Positions 7,131 to 15,061 of a stretch of 64,000 bases of DNA are shown here, in pieces (positions within the stretch are counted from its first letter, which is position 1; each line of letters opens with the position of its first letter). The notes beneath the pieces are model-generated. The model was not told the DNA's origin and ran no database searches. It saw only the letters and a list, made by a program, of their open reading frames with translations. The stretch lies in contig NZ_CABPSB010000001.1 of assembly GCF_902459655.1 (NCBI RefSeq), forward strand, positions 310,001 to 374,000, given 5' to 3'. The stretch is from Pandoraea anhela. GTDB taxonomy: Bacteria > Pseudomonadota > Gammaproteobacteria > Burkholderiales > Burkholderiaceae. A program made the position numbers and the translations under genes.

Positions 7131-8864
7131 TCACCTCGGGTCGCCGTGCCCGGCAAACCCTTTCCCGCATTTCGCCAACCGCTCGGCGAGCCTGTCACAG
7201 CGCGCAGTCAACGCCGGATCGCCGAACATCCGGCAAGCGCCCCGCATCCGGTGCAGCAGCGCCTGTGCCGCGTCGAAATCTTCGGCGCGTCGCCGAATCA
7301 TCAGACGCCGGAAGCGCGCCAGATCCTTCGCCATTTCGTCGCGCATCATGCGCCTCGCATACGGATCGTCCCGCAATGGCGTCGGACGTGGCGGTGACTC
7401 GTCGCGCGGTCGGGCCGACGCACCCGCTGCGGGCCTCCCCGCGTGATAGGGTTCATGGGACTGATGGGGCTCATGGGGCTCATGGGGCTCACACGTCTCA
7501 TCAGCCGCACGGTGCTCATACGTGTCGTCCAACGCCGGCCAGCGCACTGCGAGCGTGTGCGACAACCGCTCGCGCGAGACGGGCTTCGTCAGCACCTCGT
7601 CGATACCTGCCGCCTGCGCGGCACGCGCTTCGACTACCGAACCGGTGACGGCGTACACCACGGGCTCGCGGCGACCGAGCATCGGCGCCAGCGCATGCAA
7701 GGTCCTCGCGAGCGTGAGACCGCTTGCGCCATTGAGTTGTACGTCGGTGAGCACGACATCGACGTCGAGCGCCATCCACTGCACCAGCGCCTCGGTCAGA
7801 TCCCCCGCGCTCGCCATCTGACAGCCGAGCGAGGCCAGTTGCTCACCGAGTATCCTGCGGTTCATCACGTGGTCGTCCACTACCAGCGCTTGCAGCCCCT
7901 CACGCATGGCGACCGGCGTCACGGGCACGGCGACCGGCGCCACGGGCACTGCGGTCGGCCCCCCACGCATGGCGACGTCTGCCGGTGCGCTCGCCGAAGT
8001 CTCCAAGGCAGGTGTCACGGCAGCCGCCGCTTCGGGCAACCGGAACGGCACCGAAAGCCGGAACCGTGCGCCGGTCGTCGACGTCTCCGCACAGAGCGAC
8101 CCCGCCATGCGTCGCGCCCATTGCCGGGCAATCCACAGGCCCAGCCCCGTGCCCTGCACCGAGGGATCCGCACGCGCAAACGCCGCGAAAACCGCGTTCT
8201 CCATCCCCGCCGGAATACCCGGCCCCGTATCCGTGACGTGGATCGTCAACTGTGGCGCAGCCGGCCTCGATGCTTGCGTCGCTATCTCGTCGGCCGCTAG
8301 CTGCCACGACACCCGCACCGCTACACCACCGCAAGCCGTGTACTTCAGCGCGTTATCGAGCAGCGTGCGCAACATCTGACGCAACCGGACGGCGTCGCCC
8401 CAGAGGAAAACGGGAACGTCGTGCGCGATCTCGCACGTCAGATCCAGCCCCTTGGATTCCGCCCTCCCGACGAACGCATCGACCTCGGCATCCAGACACG
8501 CGCGGACTTCGAACAGCGCCTCACGCAGCGGCAGTTGTGCAACGTCGCCTTGCCCGAGTTCGAGCACGTCGTTCACCGCTCCCGCAAGCGCGTCGAGCAT
8601 GCTTCGCATGTTGCCCAGCCGCCTGCGTGGCGTACGTGCCGGATCGGATGCCGTCTCGAGATGCGCGGCATCGTCCCACAACGCCTCGAGATGCCCCTGC
8701 AACACCTGCAACGGTGCGCGCAACTCGTGCACCAACGCCATGCGAAATGTGCCGGGATCGCCGGGCTCATGCCTTACAAAATCTTCCGACGAACTGTCGT
8801 CACCTCGTTGATACCGCCCCGCGTCGGGGCTTGCGTGTCGGAACTTGAATTTGTCGAGATTCAT
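7131..8864 (-). CDS. Soluble hybrid sensor histidine kinase (HisKA-HATPase-REC-Hpt)
   Basis: 577 residues and no membrane segment. H-box MALVHELRAPLQ with His46; N-box LRTLLDNALKYT near 170; G1/G2 boxes DTGPGIPAG and GTGLGLWIARQ (about 212-246). A receiver domain spans about 325-442 (acidic pair Asp330/331, phospho-acceptor Asp374 in VLTDVQLNG, Lys in LTKPV). A C-terminal Hpt domain has His538 in LLHRMRGACRMFG. This is the order of the BvgS/EvgS output half without a sensor domain, so it must receive its signal through another protein. No partner response regulator is in the window. A His-rich EPH repeat links REC and Hpt. Start preceded by GATGAGGCG. Confidence 0.87.
   Translation of the reverse strand: MNLDKFKFRHASPDAGRYQRGDDSSSEDFVRHEPGDPGTFRMALVHELRAPLQVLQGHLEALWDDAAHLETASDPARTPRRRLGNMRSMLDALAGAVNDVLELGQGDVAQLPLREALFEVRACLDAEVDAFVGRAESKGLDLTCEIAHDVPVFLWGDAVRLRQMLRTLLDNALKYTACGGVAVRVSWQLAADEIATQASRPAAPQLTIHVTDTGPGIPAGMENAVFAAFARADPSVQGTGLGLWIARQWARRMAGSLCAETSTTGARFRLSVPFRLPEAAAAVTPALETSASAPADVAMRGGPTAVPVAPVAVPVTPVAMREGLQALVVDDHVMNRRILGEQLASLGCQMASAGDLTEALVQWMALDVDVVLTDVQLNGASGLTLARTLHALAPMLGRREPVVYAVTGSVVEARAAQAAGIDEVLTKPVSRERLSHTLAVRWPALDDTYEHRAADETCEPHEPHEPHQSHEPYHAGRPAAGASARPRDESPPRPTPLRDDPYARRMMRDEMAKDLARFRRLMIRRRAEDFDAAQALLHRMRGACRMFGDPALTARCDRLAERLAKCGKGFAGHGDPR
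7446..7490. repeat. 9-bp tandem repeat inside the kinase gene (EPH repeat)
   Basis: Five copies of a 9-bp unit (ATGGGGCTC on the plus strand): three perfect (7464-7490) and two degenerate (7446-7463). Read on the coding strand they give Glu-Pro-His repeats in the linker between receiver and Hpt domains. The unit is a multiple of three, so copy-number change would keep the frame. Confidence 0.85.
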
Positions 8865-9021
8865 CGCGTCGTTGACGCCTCATCACGATTCACGCGCTTC
8901 GGCGTACTGAAGAAGTGAAACAGCCATCAAGTCTGGCCGTTTGCGCGACGCTTGCGACTGCGCAAATTCCGAACTTTTTTTGCCGCCACCGCACTTTCGG
9001 AATCGCCCGAGCCCGGAGAAC

Positions 9022-9049
9022 TCAAGTTCCGGTTCCCATATGCCGATAA
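9022..9049 (+). promoter_or_regulatory. Candidate sigma-28 (FliA) promoter of the chemoreceptor gene
   Basis: The -10 element GCCGATAA (9042-9049) is an exact match to the flagellar sigma-28 consensus. Twelve nt upstream is TCAAGTTC (9022-9029), six of eight matches to TAAAGTTT; the usual spacer is 11. The chemoreceptor start is 87 nt downstream. Chemoreceptors are classic FliA targets, which supports the call. Confidence 0.6.
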
Positions 9050-9136
9050 TCCCTATGCCCCGTCTTGCACTCACCGATGGACGGGGAGGCCGTGCCACCT
9101 CCCGGCCCGGCCTGGGCATTCAATCCATCGATCCAT

Positions 9137-10780
9137 ATGTATAAGAACATTACGATTCGGGCCAGTCTGACGCTGGTTCTAGGTTTGCTTGGTGCACTAC
9201 TCGTCCTCGTCAGCGTGCTGGGCCTGGGAGCGCTTGGCTCCAGCAACGAATCCCTGAGCAAGATGGCCACGGAAGACACTCCCGCGCTGGCCGAACTCAA
9301 AGGGACCGGCGAGCAAATTCTCCGTACGCGCCTGTCGATGGCGACTTATGCGTCGTATGTCAGCCTCGGCGCCGATCCCGAGGAGTCCGAAAAAGTCCTC
9401 AAACGGGGTACCCAGTACATCGCCACATCGGACGCCCTTTGGAACGATTATCTGAAACGTCCCAAAGAAGATGCGCACGAAGCGGAGTTGGCGAAAGCCG
9501 CCGACGAAAAGCGCCGCGCCTTTTTCGAGAAGGTCGTCACGCCTGCCCTCAACGCGCTGAAGCAGGGCGACGTGGCCGGTTTCCATCAGATTCAGGCACG
9601 CGTCGCACCCTCCGCATACAACGGCGTCGAGTCATTGATGCGTGAATTGCAGGACATTCAGGTGGCGCGCCAGAAGGCGCGTTACGAGGCGGCGCAGGCA
9701 CGTTACAACATCATGCGCATCGCCATGGGCGCGACCCTCGCGCTCGCCCTGCTGCTGGCCTTGTGGGGCCGCGCCATGCTCGCGCGCGCCGTGCTGCGTC
9801 CGATTCGCGAAGTCATCGCGTATTTCGAGCGGATCGCCGCAGGCGACCTGAGCCAACGCATCGAACAACGCACGCGTAACGAGATGGGGCAACTGTTCGG
9901 CGCGCTGGGCCGGATGCGCGACTCGCTGGCCAGCACCGTCGGCACCGTGCGCGAGAGCACCGAAGCCATTCACGGTAGCGCCCGGGAAATCGCCGACGGC
10001 AACGCCGACCTGTCGCGCCGCACCGAATCGCAGGCGTCGTCGCTGGAGGAGACGGCTGCGAGCATGGAAGAGCTGACGGCGGTGGTCAAACAGAACGCCG
10101 AAAATGCCCGCGCCGCGAGCCAGTTGGCGGTGACGGCCTCCGAAACCGCCGCGCGCGGGGGCGACGTGGTCCAGGAAGTGGTGACCACCATGCGCGACAT
10201 TGCCGAAGCCTCGCAAAAGGTCAGCGATATTCTCACGGTGATCGACGGGATCGCCTTCCAGACCAACATTCTGGCGCTCAACGCCGCCGTCGAAGCGGCA
10301 CGTGCCGGCGAACAGGGCCGCGGCTTCGCCGTGGTGGCCGGCGAAGTCCGTACGCTGGCGCAACGCAGCGCGGCGGCCGCCAAGGAAATCAAGGGATTGA
10401 TCGAGGCGTCGGGCAACCGTGTGGAGGCCGGCACCCGTCTGGTAGAGCGCGCCGGCGCGACGATGTCCGAGCTTGTGCAGTCGGTGAAGCGCGTGACCGA
10501 CATCATGGGCGAAATCTCGGCCGCCAGCGTCGAGCAATCGAGCGGCATCGAGCAGGTCAACATGGCCGTCACGCAGATGGATGAGATGACGCAGCAGAAT
10601 GCCGCCCTCGTCGAAGAAGCGTCTGCCGCCGCAGCCGCCCTCGAGACGCAGGCCGCACGCCTGCGCGAGTCGGTCGCGCTGTTCCGCCTGTCGGCGCACG
10701 AAGCCGCTCAGCTGCCCGCGCTCGGCCTGATCGGCTCGGGAGCCGCCACCGCGCAGGGTTCGCTGGCGCTCGCCGCCTGA
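9137..10780 (+). CDS. Methyl-accepting chemotaxis protein
   Basis: 547 residues. TM1 about 8-31, a short periplasmic helical sensor domain about 33-190, TM2 about 192-212, HAMP about 213-265, then the cytoplasmic signalling domain. Its hairpin tip has GIAFQTNILALNAAVEAARA and GRGFAVVAGEVRTLAQRSA (about 371-411). It senses a periplasmic small molecule and controls CheA; the ligand is unknown. There is no C-terminal NWETF pentapeptide for CheR/CheB docking. I chose MYKNITIRASL because the membrane anchor follows directly. This ATG has no good Shine-Dalgarno, and an ATG 72 nt upstream is no better. Confidence 0.92.
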   Translation: MYKNITIRASLTLVLGLLGALLVLVSVLGLGALGSSNESLSKMATEDTPALAELKGTGEQILRTRLSMATYASYVSLGADPEESEKVLKRGTQYIATSDALWNDYLKRPKEDAHEAELAKAADEKRRAFFEKVVTPALNALKQGDVAGFHQIQARVAPSAYNGVESLMRELQDIQVARQKARYEAAQARYNIMRIAMGATLALALLLALWGRAMLARAVLRPIREVIAYFERIAAGDLSQRIEQRTRNEMGQLFGALGRMRDSLASTVGTVRESTEAIHGSAREIADGNADLSRRTESQASSLEETAASMEELTAVVKQNAENARAASQLAVTASETAARGGDVVQEVVTTMRDIAEASQKVSDILTVIDGIAFQTNILALNAAVEAARAGEQGRGFAVVAGEVRTLAQRSAAAAKEIKGLIEASGNRVEAGTRLVERAGATMSELVQSVKRVTDIMGEISAASVEQSSGIEQVNMAVTQMDEMTQQNAALVEEASAAAAALETQAARLRESVALFRLSAHEAAQLPALGLIGSGAATAQGSLALAA

Positions 10781-10876
10781 CGCTCCCCCGGCGTCAGCGA
10801 TCGGCGGCGCAAGTCGAAGGACGCTGACGTCACACCAAGCATTCCGGATGCCGTCCGCTCAGCGCGGCTTTTGGAT

Positions 10877-11161
10877 TCAGACGCTGGCGCGCTGCTCGAA
10901 GCCCTTGAGCGGCGACGCCGCCACCCACGCCTTGTCCACGTCACAAGACGACACCTGCGCCCCGCGCGGCCCCTGTCGCATCCACTCGCACAACGCCAGC
11001 AACTGGGCCGCCTCGCCTTGCGCAATGGCTTCGACCGTGCCGTCGCGACGATTACGCACCCACCCAACCAGTCCGAGCCTGCGCGCTTCGACCACGCACG
11101 CCGCGCGGTAGCCCACGCCCTGCACCCGTCCGTGCACTACGATTTGCCACGTTGCCGTCAT
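10877..11161 (-). CDS. acyP: Acylphosphatase
   Basis: 94 residues, the normal size. The active-site loop GRVQGVGYRAACVVEARRLGL contains the phosphate-binding Arg, followed by GWVRNRRDGTVEAIAQG with the catalytic Asn. It hydrolyses carboxyl phosphates such as acetyl phosphate or 1,3-bisphosphoglycerate in the cytoplasm. It lies downstream of the PepSY/flavodoxin gene on the same strand, but a terminator separates them, so it is probably transcribed separately. Convergent with the chemoreceptor gene. Confidence 0.92.
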   Translation of the reverse strand: MTATWQIVVHGRVQGVGYRAACVVEARRLGLVGWVRNRRDGTVEAIAQGEAAQLLALCEWMRQGPRGAQVSSCDVDKAWVAASPLKGFEQRASV

Positions 11162-11190
11162 TGCCCCTCCTGTCTTGCCAGCGAGATCAC

Positions 11191-11220
11191 GAGAAAAGGG
11201 CCCGATCGATATCGAGCCCT
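11191..11220 (-). terminator. Rho-independent terminator after the PepSY/flavodoxin reductase gene
   Basis: On the minus strand a 24-nt sequence (11197-11220) folds into a ten-pair stem, AGGGCTCGAT against ATCGGGCCCT with one G-T pair, followed by TTTTCTC. It lies about 30 nt after the stop codon of the 861-residue gene. Confidence 0.7.
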
Positions 11221-11251
11221 CTGATCACGTTAGCACACCATCGGTGTCCGT

Positions 11252-13837
11252 CTAATAGATGTCACGACGATACCGGCCCTGCGCCGAGAGTTCGAGCAGC
11301 GTGTCGGCGCCGATGGCATCGGCCAGCGCCGCATCGACCGCCGGCGCCATGCCGGCCAGACTGCCGCATACATAAATGGAGGCGCCGTCGGCCACCCACT
11401 GCGCAATGGCTTGTGCCGAGCGGCGCACGTGGTCCTGCACGTAGACGCGCTCAACCTGGTCGCGCGAATAGATGCGGTCGAGCCGCGCGATGCCGCCCTG
11501 TGCCTGCCACGCCCGCAATGTGGCGTCGTGGAAGGCGTCGTGGCTTGCCTGACGCTCGCCGAAGATCAGCCAATTGCGGACATGTCCCTGAGCAATTCGC
11601 GCCGAAAGATGGGCGCGTAGTCCGGCGAGTCCCGTGCCGTTACCGATCAGGATCATGCCGCCCGCGCCGAGCGGCCCATGGAAACCCGGGTTCGAACGCA
11701 CGCGCATCGTCACACCCTCGCCCAGCGCCGCCCCGTGCGTAAGCCAGCCGGAGCCGAGGCCGAGCGTGCCGTCGGGGTTACGTGTCTGACGCACGAGCAA
11801 CATGAGCTTGCCTTCGTCCTGCGTCGACGCGATGGAATACTCCCGCGCCGGCAACAGCGCCAGACGCGACAGCCAGTCCTGTAAATCGACGCCCGCCGGC
11901 GGCGCCGCGTCGGGCAACACACGCTCACGCAGGGCGTCGCCCAGCAATGCCTCGCGACCGGCCACGCTCACCCGTACATCGGGCGCCCAGACGCTTCCCG
12001 CGAGGAAGGTGTCGATACGCTCGGCCGCGTGACGCGGCAGTACCTCGACCAGATCGCTGGCGACCCACTTCGCGCCTTGCGGCGGCGTGAACGCCAGATG
12101 GTAGGCAGGCAAACCGGTGCTGCCCGGGTTGAGCACTTCACGCTCGGCCAGTGTCCACGACTGGAAACGCGGGCCGTCGTCAGCCTTCGACGCCACCAGC
12201 GGGCGGCCCAGCCACTCACCCAATCGTTCCTGCCAGCGCGCCCATGCGCCGGGATCGCCCCGGTCGACCTCGATAGGCTCGAATGCCGCGACACCTCCCT
12301 GCGCACGCAGCCAGCCATCGAGCTTGCGTCCGAACCCGCAGAATGTGTCGTAATGGCTGTCGCCGAGCGAGAGCATTGCGAAACGCAGTTTGGGCAACGC
12401 CAGCGCCTGATTCATCAATTGTTGCGAGAAGCGGCGGGCGCTGTCGGGCGGCTCGCCATCGCCGAACGTGCTGACGATGAACAACGCCCGTTTGGCCGCG
12501 CCGAGTTGCGCCTGCCCGATACGCGCGAGCGGCTGAATCTGCGCCGGAACGCCCGCCCCTTGCAGCATGCCCGCCGTCTGCCAGGCCAGCCCTTCCGCAA
12601 CACCGCTCTGGCTCGCATAGCCGATCAGCACGCCATCGTCCGCGAACGAGGCGGCCGCTTCGCCCTTCGTCGGCGCCGTCGGACGTGCCGCCGCCAGTGC
12701 GCGCTTCTTCTTGCGACGGTCGAGATACAGCATCCAGCCGGTGACGAAGAACACCGGCATCATCAGGCTCGACAGCATCATGACGATGATGCCAGGCGTG
12801 CCAAAGAAGCTGCCACGATGCAGGGCGTAGATGCTCGTCATCAACTGGCCGCCCGTCGTCTTCTGCGCATATCGCTCTTCATTGCGAATGGCGCCGGACG
12901 CCGGCTCGATATCCATGCGGCTGAACGCCCGTTCATGCGGCACGGTCTTGTCGAGCCACGTCATTTGCAGCGGGCCGCCGGGCTTTTGCGACGGTCGCAA
13001 ATAGACTTTGGTGTAATCCGGCACACGCGCCGTGAAGCTTTCCCACACCGTGTCGATCTCGTCCGGGGGCGTCGACGCCAGATCCGGGAGCGCTTTCTTT
13101 TTCTCCCCAGACATCGCAGTCTTCGGCTTTTCCGGCGCGCGATTGCGCACCGGTTGTGCAACGCCGGCGATCGAGAACAGCATGCCGCGCCACCAGTCGT
13201 ACGACCAATACAGGCCCGTGGTCGCGCTAAGCAAATAAGGCACGAGTACAACGGTGCCGATCACGGCGTGCAAATTCCAGAGGAAAGGCCGGCCACGCTT
13301 TTTGAAATCGATGTGGAACCACGCACGCCAGTTGCCGATACGGCGTGGCCAGCGCAGATACAAACCGCTGAGCGCCAGCAGAAACAACAACAGCGTCGCC
13401 GCAGCAGTGATCTGTTTGCCGATGCCGTCCACCGTCAGGAAACGGTGAATGTCCATGATGAACCGGAAAACGACGTCCGCCTGCGAACGCCCGAGCATCT
13501 GCCCGGTGTACGGATCGACGAAGTACGTTTCGCCACGCGTACCGTCGTCGATCGACAGGCGCACCCCGACGGCATCTTCGGGCGCACGCATCACCGTCAT
13601 GAGCAGAATGCGCCGATCCGGCACGGCCTCATGCACGCGGGAGACCAGTTCGGGCACCGGAAGTCGAGCCGAGGTCGCCGCGTCGGGCACCGCCACCGTC
13701 ATGACCCCCGGGCTGAAAGCGCGGGTAAGTTCTTCGTAATACGACAGCAGCGCGCCGGTCAGGCCGACCACTGCCAGCACCAGCCCGGCCGTAATGCCGA
13801 AGCACCAGTGCAACTGAAACCACAGTCTTTTCATCAT
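11252..13837 (-). CDS. PepSY-TM / flavodoxin / ferredoxin-NADP reductase fusion (iron-linked membrane reductase)
   Basis: 861 residues. The N-terminal PepSY-associated membrane part (about 1-375) has four hydrophobic segments near 12-33, 141-160, 189-211 and 346-372. His131 (DIHRFL), His190 (NLHAVIG) and His340 (LHRGSFF) are candidate haem ligands. A flavodoxin domain (about 402-545; IGYASQSGVAEGLA, VSTFGDGEPPDSA) and a sulfite-reductase-type FAD/NADPH reductase domain (about 560-861; REYSIAST, GNGTGLAGLRAHL, YVCGSLAGMA, C-terminal Tyr) follow. It should carry electrons from cytoplasmic NADPH across the membrane. Relatives sit next to siderophore receptors and reduce ferric siderophores. No receptor is adjacent here, but a Fur-box-like site upstream supports an iron role. 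Two Met codons in tandem mark the start. Confidence 0.85.
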   Translation of the reverse strand: MMKRLWFQLHWCFGITAGLVLAVVGLTGALLSYYEELTRAFSPGVMTVAVPDAATSARLPVPELVSRVHEAVPDRRILLMTVMRAPEDAVGVRLSIDDGTRGETYFVDPYTGQMLGRSQADVVFRFIMDIHRFLTVDGIGKQITAAATLLLFLLALSGLYLRWPRRIGNWRAWFHIDFKKRGRPFLWNLHAVIGTVVLVPYLLSATTGLYWSYDWWRGMLFSIAGVAQPVRNRAPEKPKTAMSGEKKKALPDLASTPPDEIDTVWESFTARVPDYTKVYLRPSQKPGGPLQMTWLDKTVPHERAFSRMDIEPASGAIRNEERYAQKTTGGQLMTSIYALHRGSFFGTPGIIVMMLSSLMMPVFFVTGWMLYLDRRKKKRALAAARPTAPTKGEAAASFADDGVLIGYASQSGVAEGLAWQTAGMLQGAGVPAQIQPLARIGQAQLGAAKRALFIVSTFGDGEPPDSARRFSQQLMNQALALPKLRFAMLSLGDSHYDTFCGFGRKLDGWLRAQGGVAAFEPIEVDRGDPGAWARWQERLGEWLGRPLVASKADDGPRFQSWTLAEREVLNPGSTGLPAYHLAFTPPQGAKWVASDLVEVLPRHAAERIDTFLAGSVWAPDVRVSVAGREALLGDALRERVLPDAAPPAGVDLQDWLSRLALLPAREYSIASTQDEGKLMLLVRQTRNPDGTLGLGSGWLTHGAALGEGVTMRVRSNPGFHGPLGAGGMILIGNGTGLAGLRAHLSARIAQGHVRNWLIFGERQASHDAFHDATLRAWQAQGGIARLDRIYSRDQVERVYVQDHVRRSAQAIAQWVADGASIYVCGSLAGMAPAVDAALADAIGADTLLELSAQGRYRRDIY

Positions 13838-13943
13838 TGTTGTCGTCCGACGCACGTCCGTTCGCCAGTGGTGGCGCGCGCGTGGCAAGTGTGCCGTGCC
13901 GCACTTCCTTAATGGAGCACTATGCGGCAATTAGCGCATGTTA

Positions 13944-13962
13944 TTGCAAACGATTCTCATAT
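13944..13962 (-). promoter_or_regulatory. Fur-box-like operator
   Basis: On the minus strand ATATGAGAATCGTTTGCAA matches 11 of the central 15 positions of the Fur consensus (ATGATAATCATTATC). It lies about 105 nt upstream of the PepSY/flavodoxin reductase start, a usual position for iron-repressed promoters. Confidence 0.55.
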
Positions 13963-14053
13963 TCAATACCCACTTACCTTTCCGCTGCGTGTCAGTGCCG
14001 TCCGACAAGAATTTCATACATAAGACGACGTCTTGTCGCTTTTTGAAGGATTA

Positions 14054-14067
14054 GGATGAATTCATCC
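14054..14067. promoter_or_regulatory. 14-bp perfect palindrome upstream of otsBA
   Basis: GGATGAATTCATCC is self-complementary over its full length. It lies about 125 nt upstream of the otsB start and could be an operator for a dimeric regulator. The regulator is unknown. Confidence 0.4.
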
Positions 14068-14191
14068 GCGCGGATGACCGCGCTCCCGCCCATCAAACCG
14101 CCGCGCGTCACGCCTCGTCTGCCCACTCCCTAGCCCATTTGCTGGCCCTGGAACGACCTGTCGACCTGCGGCACGACAGCGACGGAGTGCC

Positions 14192-15061
14192 ATGCAACCC
14201 CTAGCGTCTTCCTTTCCCGCCTCGCCGACTCAGGCCGAATCGCCTGACATGTCGCCCGTGACGACGCCCGCCGACACGCATGCCGTCGACGTTACCAAGG
14301 TGGCATTCTTTTTCGATCTGGACGGCACGCTCGCGCCGCTGGCCCCACGTCCCGATGCCGTCAAGCTGCCGCGCGACACCGCCCGCGTGCTCGCCAGCCT
14401 GTTCGAGCGTGCGAATGGCGCCGTCGCCGTGGTCTCCGGGCGGGCCATCGACGACATCGACGGGCTGCTCGCCCCGTTGCGCTTGCCTGCTGCCGGTCTG
14501 CACGGCGCCGAAATCCGGCATGCCGACGGTCAACTCCTGCGCGCCGCAGGCCATGCCGCCGACACCGAGCGGATCGCCGCGATGGCAGCACCGTTGCAGG
14601 CGCTTGTCGCCCAGCATCCGGGCTTGCTGCTGGAGAACAAGGGCAGCGCGCTCGCATTGCACTATCGCGGCGCGCCCGAACTGGCAGGGGTGGCGCGCGA
14701 CACCATGCGCGCGCTGGCCGAACTGCACGCCGAGCATTTCGCCCTGCAACCGGGAAAGCTCGTCTTCGAATTGCGCCCACGCCACGTCAGTAAAGGACGC
14801 GCGATCACTGCACTTCTGCAAGAAGGCCCGTTCGCCGGTCGCACACCGCTCTTTGCCGGCGACGACCTGACCGACGAGGCCGGTTTCGCCGACGTGAATG
14901 CGTTAGGCGGCATCACGATCAAGATCGGCGACGGGCAAACGTGCGCGCGCCATCGTCTGCCAACCCCCGAGGCGCTCACCGCCTGGCTGCTGACGTTGCA
15001 TCGCCCGTCTGCCCCCGCATCGCCCGCCCCGCGCCAATCCTCACAGGAGACAGACGTATGA
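14192..15061 (+). CDS. otsB: Trehalose-6-phosphate phosphatase
   Basis: 289 residues, HAD superfamily. Motif I is FFFDLDGTLAPLAPRPDA with the nucleophile Asp and acid/base Asp. VSGRAIDDIDGLLAP, GLHGAEIRHADG, the Lys-containing ELRPRHVSKGRAI and motif IV GDDLTDEAGF follow. It removes phosphate from trehalose-6-phosphate, completing synthesis of the osmolyte trehalose. The start follows GACGGAGTGCC. Its stop overlaps the otsA start as ATGA, so the two are translationally coupled; the order otsB-otsA matches the E. coli operon. Confidence 0.95.
   Translation: MQPLASSFPASPTQAESPDMSPVTTPADTHAVDVTKVAFFFDLDGTLAPLAPRPDAVKLPRDTARVLASLFERANGAVAVVSGRAIDDIDGLLAPLRLPAAGLHGAEIRHADGQLLRAAGHAADTERIAAMAAPLQALVAQHPGLLLENKGSALALHYRGAPELAGVARDTMRALAELHAEHFALQPGKLVFELRPRHVSKGRAITALLQEGPFAGRTPLFAGDDLTDEAGFADVNALGGITIKIGDGQTCARHRLPTPEALTAWLLTLHRPSAPASPAPRQSSQETDV

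Larger units (their letters stand above)
13838..14191. other. Divergent intergenic region between the reductase fusion and otsB
   Basis: 354 bp without a gene. It holds the Fur-box-like site (13944-13962), an AT-richer stretch around 13930-14040, and a perfect 14-bp palindrome (14054-14067). It must contain the promoters of both the reductase gene (minus) and otsBA (plus). I see no convincing -35/-10 pair. Confidence 0.5.

Noticed and set aside
10792-10829. CGTCAGCG/CGCTGACG inverted repeat as terminator of the chemoreceptor gene
   Set aside because: The loop is 22 nt and no T-run follows; too weak to annotate.
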